Shown here: positions 22,604-34,600 of the stretch, one piece after another | Numbering within the stretch: the stretch's first letter is position 1 | Layout of the letters: each line of letters begins with the position of its first letter | Assembly: GCF_020379485.1 (NCBI RefSeq) | Contig: NW_026016844.1 | Coordinates: 62,001-126,000, forward strand | DNA length: 64,000 bases | Direction: 5' to 3' | Origin: Brassica napus | Lineage: Eukaryota; Streptophyta; Magnoliopsida; Brassicales; Brassicaceae | Notes under the pieces: generated by a model | Seen by the model: only the letters and a program-made list of their open reading frames with translations | Database searches by the model: none | Told to the model about the DNA's origin: nothing | Translations under genes and position numbers: made by a program

Positions 22604-24070
22604 ATGTACACGATTGAGTTTATTTTGTCAGTAATGTACACGATTGAGTTTCAAAAAAAAGGAATGCCACACGCTCATATTCTTGTCTTTATGGAAAAAG
22701 GATCAAAATTTCCAACAGCCGATGATATAGATAAGATTATTTCCGCTGAAATACCAGACAAGACAGTAGATCCAGACCTGTATGTGATCGTTGGGGATTG
22801 TATGATGCATGGTCCTTGCGGTGCAGCAAAGAAGGATAATGTATGTATGGTTAACGGTAAATGTTCTAAGATGTTTCCGAAACCTCTCAACATCAGGACA
22901 TCGATTGACACAAATGGATTTCCAGCTTACATGCGTCGGATTGATGGTAGGTTCATTGAGAAAATGGAATCAGATTAGACAATGGATTTGTTGTACCATA
23001 GAACAGAGACCTCATGCTTCGATATCGCGCACATATGAATGTAGAGTGGTGCGTCCAAACACGAGCTGTTAAGTATCTTTTCAAATATATTCATAAGGGA
23101 CCTGATTATGCTTCAGCTGCAATGGATAAAGAAGATGAAGATGGCGTCATTGACGAAATCAAAACATATTACGATTGCAGGTATTATTATATTTATACCA
23201 ATTCGTGTTACTATTTTGAAAGTACTATATTCTATAAATATATAACAACATATTAAAAATTCAGTAGAAACTCTATAAGCTATTCATCAATTATAGAAGA
23301 TTAATAAATTAATATTAATTAGAATATTGAACTTTATACATTAACTTCATTTCTCCAATCCAAGTTTGCGCAAATGTACTATTAAAAAAATATAATACGA
23401 AAAAATACTAAGATAATAAAGGGAAGACGTCAAGTTAGTTAAATATGTAATTATCAATTTAATACAAAATTTGTATTCTACGCTATATCTTTGCAAAGGA
23501 AACGAAAATACATCAATAATCTATTACTATTAGTACAAATATATATGTATAAGCTTTAAAAAATATATAATATCATAGATGAAATTTATATAACTCATTT
23601 GTTTACAATAAAATAAATACATTATTAACAAATAGAGTTTATCAGTCTTTTACATTTAAAGTCTACGTTCATCTTTACTCATTTATGTTTTCGTATTTCT
23701 TAATTAGATATATTACTGCATGCGAGTCGTCTTGGCGGATTCTTGCTTTTCCTACACATTTTCGTACTACTTCTGTAGAGAAACTTGGCTTTCATCTTCC
23801 GGATTAGGAACTGGTATTTTTTGATGAAGACGAACCTATTGAGAGTATTCTCAACAAAAATACTGTCAACCAATCCATGTTTTTGGCCTGGTTCATAGCA
23901 AACATAAAATATGCAGAGGCAAGAGAGTTGACATATGCGGAATTTCCAACAAAATTTGTTTGGAAATCAGGTACGAGAGAATGGGTACCACGGAAACGAG
24001 GCTTTGCGATAGGGAGGATTGTGCATATTCAGCCATCAAGTGATGAGCTATACTTCTTAAGAGTATTGCT
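22604..24070 (+). pseudogene. Helitron Rep (HUH endonuclease) remnant
   Basis: YTIEFQKKGMPHAHILVFM is the conserved rolling-circle replication initiator with its HUH motif (HAH). The conserved PCG...CMVNGKCSKMFPK segment follows. After a stop at 22976, a shifted frame gives DLMLRYRAHMNVEWCVQTRAVKYLFKYIHKGPD, the KYLxKYIxKG segment carrying the two catalytic tyrosines. A GT-AG interval of about 530 bp (23181-23709) interrupts the frame between KTYYDCR and [15 protein letters not shown]. It could be a real intron or an AT-rich insertion. Downstream, about 23875-24070, the frame NQSMFLAWFIANIKYAEARELTYAEFPTKFVW continues Rep. The N-terminal third is missing. Confidence 0.88.
23230..23709. repeat. 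AT-rich TAGAAACTCTATAA-type repeat inside Helitron Rep
   Basis: Non-coding AT-rich block containing CAGTAGAAACTCTATAAGC and repeated ATTAATAAATTAATATT. It has the same flavour as the repeat at 28.15-28.86 kb. It lies in the interval that interrupts Rep. Confidence 0.45.
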
Positions 24071-24408
24071 AAATTGAGTAAGAGGGCCGACATCATACGA
24101 GGATATAAGAACAGTTGATGGTGTTTTATATCATACATACGAAGATGCTTACTATGCGTTGGGATTGATGGATGATGACAAGGAATTAGTTCTGCCACGT
24201 ATGCCAGGAAGCTTTTTGCGAGAATGTTGGTTTCCAAATCGTTGTCTCAGCCTCATATTGTGTGGGAAGCTACTTGGGAGTATCTTACCGATGATATTCT
24301 TTACAAGAAGCGGCGAGAAACTGGACGACCTGGTGAGTTTTGTCTAATTAATTTTTCTTATTGTAAGAATGTCTATGTTAATTTAATAGAATTATCAAAC
24401 TTGCAGAT

Positions 24409-26143
24409 ATGAACTTGACCATAGAGCAGATCAAAAATATTGCTCTTACTGAGATCGAAAATCATTTGCTCAGCAATGGTCGTAGCCTCAAGAAATGGCC
24501 CCACATGCCAAAGCCAGAAGATTTTGGCTCTTACAACGGCAATCGCCTTATAGATGATGAGCTTAATTATGTTGTGGAAGATCAGCTAAAGGAAAATGAA
24601 AGACTTATGGCGATGATAACTGATGAGCAAAGAGGGGTATACAAACAGATTCTGGATGCAGTTTTAAATGATAGCGGTGGAGTGTTCTTTCTTTATGGTT
24701 ATGGAGGCACATGAAAAACCTTCGTATACAGAGCACTCTCATCAGCTATCCGATCTAAAGGTATGATTGTTCTAAATACCGCATCAAGTGGAATTGCAGC
24801 ATTATTGTTGGAAGGAGGTAGAACCGCACATTCCAGATTTGGTATTCCGATAGATGCAGACGAATTCAGCATTTGCAAGAAAATGGAGCCCAGGATCAGA
24901 TCGTGCAGAATTAGTTAAAGCGGTAAAGTTAATTGTATGGGATGAGGCGCCTATGATGAGCAGATACTGTTTCGAGACGTTGGATCGCACTATGCGTGAT
25001 ATTATAAGATCTTGTGAAGACAAACCTTTTGGGGGTAAAGTTGTTGTTTTCGGTGGAGATTTCAGACAGATTTTACCGGTTATACCTGGAGGTGGTAGAG
25101 CAGAGACTATTTTGGCGGCTCTGAATTCGTCATATCTTTGGGAGCACTGCAAAGTTCTGAAGCTAACAAAAAACATGAGATTGCTGGCTGGTCTTACTGA
25201 TGATGCAGCAAAAGAGCTTCAATCCTTCTCAAATTGGATTTTGGATATAGGAGATGGAAAAATAAATTTGCCTAACGACGGTCAAGTTGAGATTGACATC
25301 CCTTCTGATTTGCTGATACAAAATAGTGGAGAAGACCCTATTGAGACTATGGCAAAAGAGGTTTATGGACAAGCTTTTCAAACTTCTACAGATAAGGATT
25401 TGTATAGACATCGAGTCATTCTTACTCCCACAAATGATGAAGTGGATAAAATAAATGATTACATGCTTTCGCAGTTGTCAGGTAACATGTTTTATCATTT
25501 ATTCTTATGTTCAACTAACTTTGTACATATCACTAAACAAACGGATTTACATATGCTTTCAGGAGAAGAGAAGGTTTACCTTAGCTCTGACAGTATTATC
25601 CCATCCGATGTTGACATAGAAGAAAATGTCGTATATCCTGCAGAGTTTTTGAACAGTGTTGAAGTGGCTGGACTGCCTAGACATTGCTTGAAGCTCAAGG
25701 TTGGTGCTCCTATCATGTGTCTTCGTAACATGGATGTTGCAGATGGTTTATGTAATGGTACTAGGCTAATTGTTACTCAGTTACTGCCCCATGTGATAGA
25801 AGGTAGAATTATAACCGGAAACAAAATTGCTGGACATCCGGTTTGGATCCCTAGAATGTTTGTCACACCACCTGACACCAAGTTCCCCTTCAGAATGCGT
25901 CGAAGACAGTTTCCAGTTACTTTGGCTTTCGCGATGACCATCAACAAAAGTCAAGGTCAAACACTGGAAAGTGTTGGGTTGTTTCTGCCTAGGCCAGTGT
26001 TCTCTCATGGTCAGCTCTACGTTGCACTTTCAAGAGTTAAGTCGAGATCTGGATTAAAAATCCTAATAACTGGTAAAGAAGGGAAAATGCAGACAAAAAC
26101 ATTGAATGTTGTCTACAAACAAGTTTTTCAGAATATTCCATAG
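24409..26143 (+). pseudogene. Helitron Pif1-like helicase remnant
   Basis: 5'-to-3' DNA helicase domain of the Helitron. LTIEQIKNIALTEIENHL and DDELNYVVEDQL lead to Walker A, read as GYGGT-stop-KTF: TGA at 24712-24714 replaces the invariant glycine codon of GKT. ASSGIAALLLEGGRTAHSRFGIPI follows in the same frame, then a shift near 24860. From 24854 a second frame carries Walker B (VWDEAPM), GKVVVFGGDFRQILPVIPGG, LTKNMRL, and the C-terminal NKSQGQTLESVGLFLPRPVFSHGQLYVALSRV. The 429-codon second half is well conserved. Short AT-rich inserts, such as FYHLFLCSTNFVHITK at about 25490, probably mark unspliced introns. Confidence 0.92.
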
Positions 26144-26925
26144 TCACGGTATGTAATTTTAATCTACTTTCTTTTCAAATACAAAATTTTAAGTATATAG
26201 ACTGTTACAATTATTTACTTTTTGTATTTTCCAGATGGGTAGTGATGAGTTAGGAACTGATTGTATTCAGGAGCATCCCGTTTTCTGACTATTTCGATGA
26301 AAGTATGTCTACTTTAATATTATTTCATGTTAACTTTTATTTTGAAACTTATAAATCTTTCAAATAATGTTAATCCGACAAATTACTTACAAAATGTATT
26401 TATTTTTTTGCAGGTTTCTAAATTATTTTGCATTATTTTTCGACAATTGTACTTCATAATTTATATTGTTTATGGATAATTTTTCGAATTTTTTTAATTA
26501 TATTTTCTTTTACTATGTCTACACAAATTTTTTTTTATTATTAATGTAAAAAAAATATTATTCACCAACATAAATATTTACGACAGATATACAATACATT
26601 TCCAATTTATGATAATATAAAATTTGAATCTTCTAAAACTATGCACTATTTATTCCATATTTTGAATGAAAGTTTCTTCGTAAACATACAAATTATTTTG
26701 GGACGTTGCAATTATACATACACACAATATCTGCCTCTTCATACTGAAGTTACTTTGTTTCCTCTCGTCCATCTCAAATTGGTGTGCGATCTTTTTTCCA
26801 TGCCTGATAAATTCTCCCAAAGATGGTGGTATTATTATAAAATCCGTTACTTATAAAATTATATATGATTTAGTCCATATTTTGAATTTTCTTATGCCCG
26901 CACATAGTGCTGGCCGGTCACCTAG

Positions 26926-27300
26926 TTTAAATTAAATTTAAAAAAAGACGATAACGGTTAGGTTCGGGTAAGGACAGTTTTTTATGTTTAGTCCGACTTT
27001 AGAATAGCAGAAGACATACTACCTCCCCAAACTTTCTATAATATCTACTTTACATAACCGGTTTTCCGGGTGGAAAAACTAATCAAATTGTCTACGAAAC
27101 TGTATAAAAAGAAGCAAATTGTCATTAAAAAGGGAAAAAATATTAATAGACAAACACACAACATACCTAATCCATGTATGTAATAATGTTCTTGGCAAGA
27201 CTAATGTTAACCTTGTTTTAACTGAGTAAATCAAACAAGTTACAATCTAGTTTAAGTGAGTAAACTGAATCTAAAACCAAATACAGTAGATGCCATAAAA
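26926..27300. other. AT-rich spacer, no gene seen
   Basis: Sequence between the Helitron 3' end and the next repeat block. No features beyond low complexity. Confidence 0.4.
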
Positions 27301-27310
27301 AAAAAAAAAC

Positions 27311-28860
27311 CAAATACAGTATAACCTCTATTAATACTCTCTAAATTAAACAATAACTATAAATTAATTTTTTTCCTATTGGCTTTCTTTTTGCTAATAT
27401 GGACCATCTATTTTGGAGAGTTAATCCAAAGATGGAGAAGTCGAATAAAATATTCAGTAACCTTGATATTGATTCGAGGAAAACATTTCAATTAGCATGA
27501 ATCCTATGGTACATTTGGAAGGGTCGGAACAATAAAATATTCAGTAACCTTGATATTGATCCGAGGAAAACATTTAGATTAGCAGAAGTCGAATCAACAC
27601 TTTGGGCTGAGGCACTGGTTAGTAACAATAGGTGTGCACATGAAGTACATGTTAGGCCTAACGTAGGAACCATAGGAAGATGGTGTTTGACAAATGGTTC
27701 TTGGAAAGATAACGATCTATTTTTGGGGCAAGGTTGGCTCAGTACATTACCATGGTTTGATGGTTTACTAGAAGCAAGGAATGTAAGAGCATGTCTTTCA
27801 CCGCTTCATGCGGAGATGCAAACACTAATTTGGGCAATGGAATGCATGAGAAACTTAAGACGGTTTCAGGTTACCTTTGCAACGGATTGTTCTCAATTGG
27901 TGAAGATGGTTTCAGAACCAGAGAAATTGCCAGCATTTGAAAGCTACCTGGAAGATATTAAGCTGCTGAGAAGAAGTTTTGTCAACTCATATATTGTTCA
28001 TGTATCTATGACGGAGAAATTCTCCGGGAGAATACAAGGGCGGATAGTTTGGCACGTAGTGCTCGACAACAACCGTCTTTCGTCATACACATGGATTCAG
28101 AGTTACCACCTTGGTTTACAGGGTCTATATGAGTCTGTAATCTTTTTACTGTAAAAAAAATTAATATACACTAAATTTTTTTATAAAATAATATAATTTT
28201 ATAGTTCCAAATTGAGTTTTTGGTTTAGTTAGTATATCGATAAATTAATATCTATATAAATTAATAAAAAAATTATAGTTTTGGTGTAGTCCCAACATTA
28301 TTAATATATAGAGATTTCAGTGTACTTTAAAATTTTATTAATTTATAGAGATATTAATTTACAAAAATTTCCGTTTTTAAATTTTTTCTATTTTTTTTAT
28401 TTTTTTATTAAAAAATAAAAAAATACTTGATTTTACCATACACAAATTATTTAAATTTTAGAAAATTGACTTTCATATTATTTTATTATCTTATTTGGTG
28501 TATATTGTTATGTTTCATAGAATTTTTATGTGGTTTTCGATATAATTTTACTAAATATTATTAAAATATACTAAAATATTAAGAAAAATAAAAGTATTTT
28601 CATTGTGAATATAAAACCAACAATATAATATAATGTTTAGTTTGTATTTATATAAAATATAGATAGAGATATATTATTAATTTATGATTTTACTGAGACT
28701 ATATATTTACATATAAGTTTTAAAAATATTATTATCTTATTATTTTATCGATTGGTGTCATATTTTATACCGGTCCAAATTAAGACTTACGAAATTTATT
28801 AATTTATATAGATTATTAATTTATCGAGTATTAGTTTATAGATGTTTTACTATATTTGTT
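27311..28860. repeat. AT-rich block with inverted edges around a LINE fragment
   Basis: The left edge (CAGTATAACCTCTATTAATAC, near 27318) and the right edge (AATTTATCGAGTATTAGTTT, near 28820, leading to TGTTTTACTAT) are imperfect inverted complements. The interior right half repeats ATAAATTAATA and contains TTTGGTGTAGTCCCAACATT, a phrase I associate with a common Brassicaceae AT-rich repeat. It may be a non-autonomous DNA transposon that captured or was hit by a LINE piece. Boundaries are approximate. Confidence 0.4.
27380..28155 (+). mobile_element. LINE remnant, RNase H-like domain
   Basis: About 27550-28070 reads EVESTLWAEALV, TNGSWKDNDLFLGQGW, LSPLHAEMQTLIWAMECM, TFATDCSQLVKMVSEPEKLPAFESYLEDIKLL. 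This is the RVT_3 RNase H-like domain of a different plant LINE lineage from the 2 kb and 10 kb copies. An 87-bp tandem duplication (AATAAAATATTCAGTAACC at 27444 and 27531) and in-frame stops precede it. No 3' A tail is clear. Confidence 0.8.
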
Positions 28861-29890
28861 GCGAGAGATACTATCGGAAATTTTATGAGAAATATAGTCG
28901 AGTTTAAGAAACGTGATGTAAATGGGCGGCTGTCAAAAGAGATAGATAGACGTTGGTGACGTGGAAGAAAACGACAAGATAGGTTGCCGAACTGGAACGC
29001 AAAATTATACTGCCTTTATTTCCTGAAAATAGATATATGTGATTTATTCCTTGAAAATAAAGCCAGTACAGAATCTGACGTTTTCTTGATCTGTACGGTA
29101 CGAGTTTGGTCGGAAAACGTCAGATTCTCTTGTTAAGCCGCACGCTCCCCACCGCCGTTGCACACCTTCTCCCTATCCTTCCTCCAACTTTTATTTAACA
29201 ATAAACTTTCTTTTTAAGTATTGTTTTTAAGTTTTGTTTGAATATAAAACTTTCTTTTTTAAGTATTGTGTTTATTGTTTAATAAGTTTATGCTTTCTGT
29301 ATCAACAAGACGAGATGCTCACAAAACTAATAACAGCAATACTCTTGGCAAACATTTAAGATGGGCAACAACACCCCACAGAAGTTATTTCTTTTATCAT
29401 ATAAGTAAATTCTTTCTTTTTAAGATGAGAATGGACATTTGATTAACATGAAAAGATTTTAAGCATAATGCGATGCAGCTGTACCTTGCCTATTTATAAT
29501 TAAGCTATTTGTATAGTATTGGTTTACGTTATACTCCCTCCCTTTCAAAATAATGTACTAAATTTTACGCAGACAAACCAATTGACGATGGTAGTAGAAA
29601 AACAGGGGCGTGACAATGAACATATGAAACACAACTAAAGGACTCCCCCAAGTAGTTGCTTGATGCACAAGTAACGTAACTCAAGGTTATGGATGTGTAA
29701 CTGAAACCAAGCTGTTGACTAAGAAAAGCTTCTTTTCTCAGCATACAAACTCCACAATGCAAGACATGTAGACAAATTATTGCGAAGATCACCAATATAA
29801 TGTAGGTAAAACAGAGAGAGCTTAAAGAGAGAAAGACAAAGACTGAAACTTGTAATCTTATTGCTCAAAGGTTTTAGGTTACAAAACTAA
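28861..29890. other. Intergenic AT-rich spacer
   Basis: No gene recognised. It includes a locally duplicated phrase AAACTTTCTTTTTAAGTATTG (about 29202 and 29245) and a MITE-like edge TACTCCCTCCCTTTC at about 29531. From roughly 29830 on it may be LTR of the Copia fragment that follows. Confidence 0.4.
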
Positions 29891-29943
29891 TGTATTTAAA
29901 GACTGTAAAGAAGGATCTAGACACAGGCCAGCCAGCTGTCTTC

Positions 29944-30250
29944 TTAGGAACCATCAACGGTCAAGAGAGCATATCGGTTGTGCAGCTGCAATCTCTGCCT
30001 CTCCGTACTCTTTGAGCTGCATCTTTGAATACGGTTTGTTGCAGAGACAGCTACTGTTTCTTTGTCTCTATTCACCATTTGAATGGGCTTCGTAGTGGGC
30101 TTCGTCTTATGGCATTGGGCTGCCATAACCCTCTGTTTCTGAGCTACGTTAATAGCCCCTCGCAAACTCGTGGTGGGGGAAGGAACCACACCGAGTTTGA
30201 ATCGCAGCGAGAAGTAAGCTGCTTGTGGTAACGACTTTGTGAAAATGCCA
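29944..30250 (-). mobile_element. Copia polyprotein C-terminal fragment
   Basis: The minus strand encodes TKSLPQAAYFSLRFKLGVVPSPTTSLRGAINVAQ, the typical end of Copia Pol after RNase H (normally preceded by ADIFTK). It ends at the stop at 29944. A 30-nt stretch CTCTGTTTCTGAGCTACGTTAAT occurs at about 30131 and again at about 30255. The rest of the element is gone. Confidence 0.75.
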
Positions 30251-30259
30251 TAAGCCTCT

Positions 30260-31016
30260 GTTTCTGAGCTACGTTAATATATAACCCTTGTTTCTTTTCC
30301 ATAACCCGTCATTTTCGTCTGTAGAAAACACAGAGGTTCATTATGAAAAATGATCCAAATAAGCTCGTCCCTTTTTAAAACAGTCGCACAACGCCACACA
30401 ACAACATATATCGGCCTTGGCTGGAAACATATACTCCCAGTGGTGGACCCATGATTTTTTTCAATCGGTGTTTTTTTTTTTTTTTGTCATCAACAATTTT
30501 AATCGGTATTAATACATAGCTAAAATTCTGAATATTAATTTTTTTTTAATAAAATATAACAATGTTCTACAAAATCATTATATGATCTTGTATATCACGA
30601 AATATTTTCACTATAATTTTGTTTGTAATTTTCTCAAATTATAAATATAAATATAAACTTACAAGTTACGAATGGAAATTAAGAGAAAAAAATATGTGTG
30701 ATTTTTTATAAGTTGCTAGGGAAGATGACGAAAGTTTTGGATGTGAGACGTTTCCAATTCCGTTTAAAGGTTTATTAGGCTTTACTTTTGATGTAATTAT
30801 TTATTTAAGCCTGTTTTCTTTTTTTTTTCTTTTGATCAACAAGTTAAAGTTTTTTTCTATTTTTCAAATTTGTGCCAAAGAAATACTGATTATTTATGCT
30901 GGAGTGGACTTTCAATATTTTTCCATACAAAAGGATTGGACTTACATTAATGAGATGTCAAATGTCAAATTTAAGGGGGTTCATATTCATAAAAACACAT
31001 AACCATAACTGATTTT
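30260..31016. other. AT-rich spacer with repeat debris
   Basis: Contains CAGTGGTGGACCCATG and T-runs at about 30436-30486, reminiscent of the palindrome-bearing repeat at 13.7 kb. No coding sequence recognised. Confidence 0.4.
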
Positions 31017-31382
31017 TTAAACTACTGGTGTGTCAAGTGACACCCTATTGGTCCATGTACATCCGCCTCTGTATACTCTCAATATGGATAGCACACAGCT
31101 CCGCTTCTGTAGTATAAGCACCTTCACGAGACTTATACTGGACATAAAATGTTGAAATGAACAATACTGTAGTCGCCGTAAGAGCAATGGTGAGAAACGT
31201 GAAATCACCATGCATGAGCCATATAGGTCTAACAAACTGTGACACCTCGGTAGTAAGAATGTCTGGCTCATCACCGGATGATTTCAGTGTTATCAGACAC
31301 ATGAATCTTAGCCACTCTTGATAAGGACGCCAATGCAATCCAACGACATACACGATCGAACTCTCTTAGAACAGTTGTAAAC
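31017..31382 (-). pseudogene. 3' part of an unrecognised gene, split by a Ty3 insertion
   Basis: The minus strand encodes VYVVGLHWRPYQEWLRFMCLITLKSSGDEPDILTTEVSQFVRPIWLMHGDFTFLTIALTATTVLFISTFYVQYKSREGAYTTEAELCAIHIESIQ and then stops at about 31045. FTFLTIALTATTVLFISTFYV is a good single membrane helix near the C-terminus. It sits directly against the target duplication of the chromodomain Ty3 element, and its apparent 5' part lies beyond the element at 36709-37023. A stop and a frame change close to the junction (31354-31370) also disable it. I do not recognise the family. Confidence 0.55.
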
Positions 31383-31698
31383 TGATATGAGCCTGTCGCC
31401 TAGCCTGACCTCGAGTAACCGAAGCCGTAGCTTGTAAGTAAGAAACAAAGAACTTGTTTGCAAAAGTTTCCTTTAACCCTAGTCTCTCTTGAGAATAAGG
31501 TTAATGCTGGAAGATAGTTCTTATTGATAATTAGATCTCTTTTTATATAGGGTTATACAAATCATAACCCTACGAATATTAGGAAAACTACTTAAAGTAT
31601 CTTAAAAGGAAAAATACCAAAACTCTATTCTTAATGCTTTAAGGAAATATTACTTTTGAATCTTCTTTCTTTTGTATGTGATACCATAGCGTGTATCA
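31383..31698 (-). repeat. 3' LTR of the chromodomain Ty3 element
   Basis: 316 bp, same length as the partner LTR. The pol frame ends about 49 nt inside it. The polypurine tract lies at about 31701-31712. Confidence 0.95.
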
Positions 31699-34600
31699 TT
31701 ACTCCCCTCCTCGACAAGGAGCTTGTCCTCAAGCTCTATTTCTGGAAATGCTTCTGTTAACTTCTGGGCATCTTCCCAAGTAGCAGTCTCTGTTTCCTCA
31801 TCAGTCCACTTCACCGGAACCTGACGAACTCCACCATGAGTACGGGCTCGAAGAAACTTCACTGGTTTAGCTGGTAACACTCGTCCTTGTAAAACCGGTG
31901 GTAACACATGACTTGTGTCGGGCTTGTCTCCTTTGTGCGGTTTCAGTAGTGAGATGTGGAAAACGTCATGGATTTGAGCACCATCTGGAAGACGAAGACG
32001 GTAGGAAACTGTTCCCACGCAAGCTAGTACTTCAAATGGTCCATAAAACTTTGGGGAAAGCTTTGTGAAAGCTTTCTTAGCAATAGTGATCTGTCTGTAC
32101 GGATGTAACTTCAACCAAACCCATTCCCCTATGCCAAACTCGACTGAGCGATGATGTTTATCATAGGATGCTTTCATACTGTTCTGAGCGTTTAGTAAAC
32201 GTTCTCTTGCTGATGCTAAAAACTCATCTCTCTCTTCCAATGCAACATCAACAAGTTCTACTTTCGAACTTCCAGTAGTATAGTCTAAAAGACGAGGTGC
32301 CTCTCTTCCATAAACCATCCTAAATGGAGTATCCTTTTGACTAGTGTGATAGGATGTGTTATAGCAATACTCAATCCAAGGAAGCCATGTAAGCCATTTC
32401 CGTGGTTCATCCCCCGTGACACACCGCAGATACATCTCTAGAGTCCGATTGACCACCTCAGTCTGACCATCGGATTGTAGCCGATAGGATGTTGTAAAAC
32501 ACAAGTTGGTACCCATAAGTCGAAAGAGTTCCCGCTAGAAAATGCTGCAAAAAACCTTATCTCTGTCTGATACTATCGTCTCTGGGATACCATGCAATCA
32601 GACAATGTCTCGAAAAAAATCTTGGGCCCAAAGACAGCAGTATAAGGATGACTTAAAGCGATAGAATGCACATACTTTGAGAAGCGATCAACCACCACTA
32701 AGATGACTGTTTTCCCTGAAACTTTTGGCAATGCATCGACGAAATCCATCGAGATATCAGCCCATATCTTCGTTGGAACCGATAGTGGCGCATCAATCCC
32801 GCGGGCTGCAGCGTTTCCCATTTATTCTTCTGACATATCTGACAAGTGCTCACAAATTCTTGAACACTTTTCTTCCAAACTCTCCAATAAAAATCCCGAC
32901 GGATCCGTTCCATAGTTTTTTGGCTACCCTCATGGCCAAAATTATGAAAACCAGTCATAACATCTCGGACTAAATCTGAATTTTAATCCATACAAACTAC
33001 TCCTTTGCGAAAAATAAGACCATCCTTGCTTCCCATATTTCTGATTCCTCGCCCGAATGATTTTATCTCTGAGTTCGCCAAGATTATCGTCGTTCTGAAT
33101 TTCTCTTGGAACTCGAGCCAAAATACCATCTTCAGAAACATTGATGGCATGTAATTCCTTATCCTCATCTGAATTGTTCTCATGACATCTAGACAAAGCA
33201 TCAGCAACTTTATTTGTCATCCCGGAACGATACTCGACTGAGAAATCAAACCCAAGTAGCTTACTGATCCAGTGTACTTGTGGAGATGTCGAGAGACGTT
33301 GTTCCAATAAATACTTAAGGCTGTAGTGATCTGTACGTATGAGAAAACGTCTTCCCCACAAATACGGTCTCCAATGAAACACTGCTTTAGCTAACCCAAT
33401 CAATTCTCGTTCGTATGCAGCCAGCTTGACATGGCGAGCTGCTAACGTGCAGCTGAAGAAAGCGATGGGGTGACCTTCATGCTGTAGAACCGCACCAATC
33501 CCACTTCCTGAAGCGTCACATTCTACAACAAATTCTTTGGTGACGTCTGAGAGCGCCAATACTGGAGACTCGGAGAGTGCCTTTTTGAGGGAGATGAAAG
33601 TGTTTGTTGCAGTCTCGGTCCAAATAAATCCCTTTTTCTTCAGGAGTTGAGCCAATGGAGCAGCCATGAACCCATAATCTTGGATGAATTTCCGGTAGTA
33701 TCCTGCCAAGCCCAAGAATCCTCGCAAAGCATGAACTGATGCTGGTTGAGGCCATTTAGTAATAGCTTCAATTTTTTTTGATCAACTTGGACACCCTTCT
33801 CTGAGATAATATGTCCCAAATAGCCCACTTCATGCGTTCCAAAAGAACACTTGACCCTTTTTAACAGCAACAGATGTGTTCGTAACACCTCTAACACATA
33901 CTCAACGTGTCGTACATGATCTGTCCACATCTTACTATAGATCAAGATGTCATCAAAGAATACTAAGACAAACTTGCGAAGAACCTCAGTAAACACCGAA
34001 TTCATTAGGCTTTGAAAGGTGGATGGGGCATTGACGAGACCAAACGGCATTACCAAGAATTTGTATGGGTGCAAAAAGTTGCTTTCTCAATGTCAGCTTC
34101 GAACATGCGAACCTGATGATACCCTGATGTTAAGTCGAGTTTTGTAAAAAATCGAGCTCCATGTAATTCATCAAGTAATTCATCGACGACCGGAATCAAA
34201 AACTTGTCTTCCAGTGTAATTTTGTTGATATCTCTATAATCAATGCAAAATCTCCAAGTGTTATCAGCTTTCTTCACCAACAATACCGGAGAGGAGAACG
34301 GGGAATTACTCGGACGAATGACCCCGTTGTGAAGCATCTCTGTACACTGCCTTTCTATTTCTTCTTTAAGGAGGTGAGGGTAGCGGTACGGACATACTGC
34401 TACTGGATTGGATCCTTGAAGTAATCTGATCAGGCAGACCGACGGGTTTTGAAAAGACCATACTGAACTTGTTGATTATGTTATCGAGCAAGTCCGATGT
34501 TGGCACTTGAGCCAAGGCCCATATGCTTTGTTTTGGCGCTTGTGCTATGGGTGATATAGCAAACCCCGGTGTGGTGAACACTTATTCTTCATCAGAGAAC

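Larger units (their letters stand above)
22599..26925 (+). mobile_element. 5'-truncated autonomous-type Helitron
   Basis: Rolling-circle transposon with Rep and helicase remnants. The 3' end fits the Helitron rule: imperfect GC-rich hairpin GCCCGCACATAGTGCTGGC, then CTAG at 26922-26925 followed by host T. No 5' TC terminus was found. Coding begins abruptly inside Rep next to the CK2 pseudogene, with a short junction duplication (CAGTAATGTACACGATTGAG at 22599 and again at 22629). Multiple stops and frameshifts make it defunct. Confidence 0.88.
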
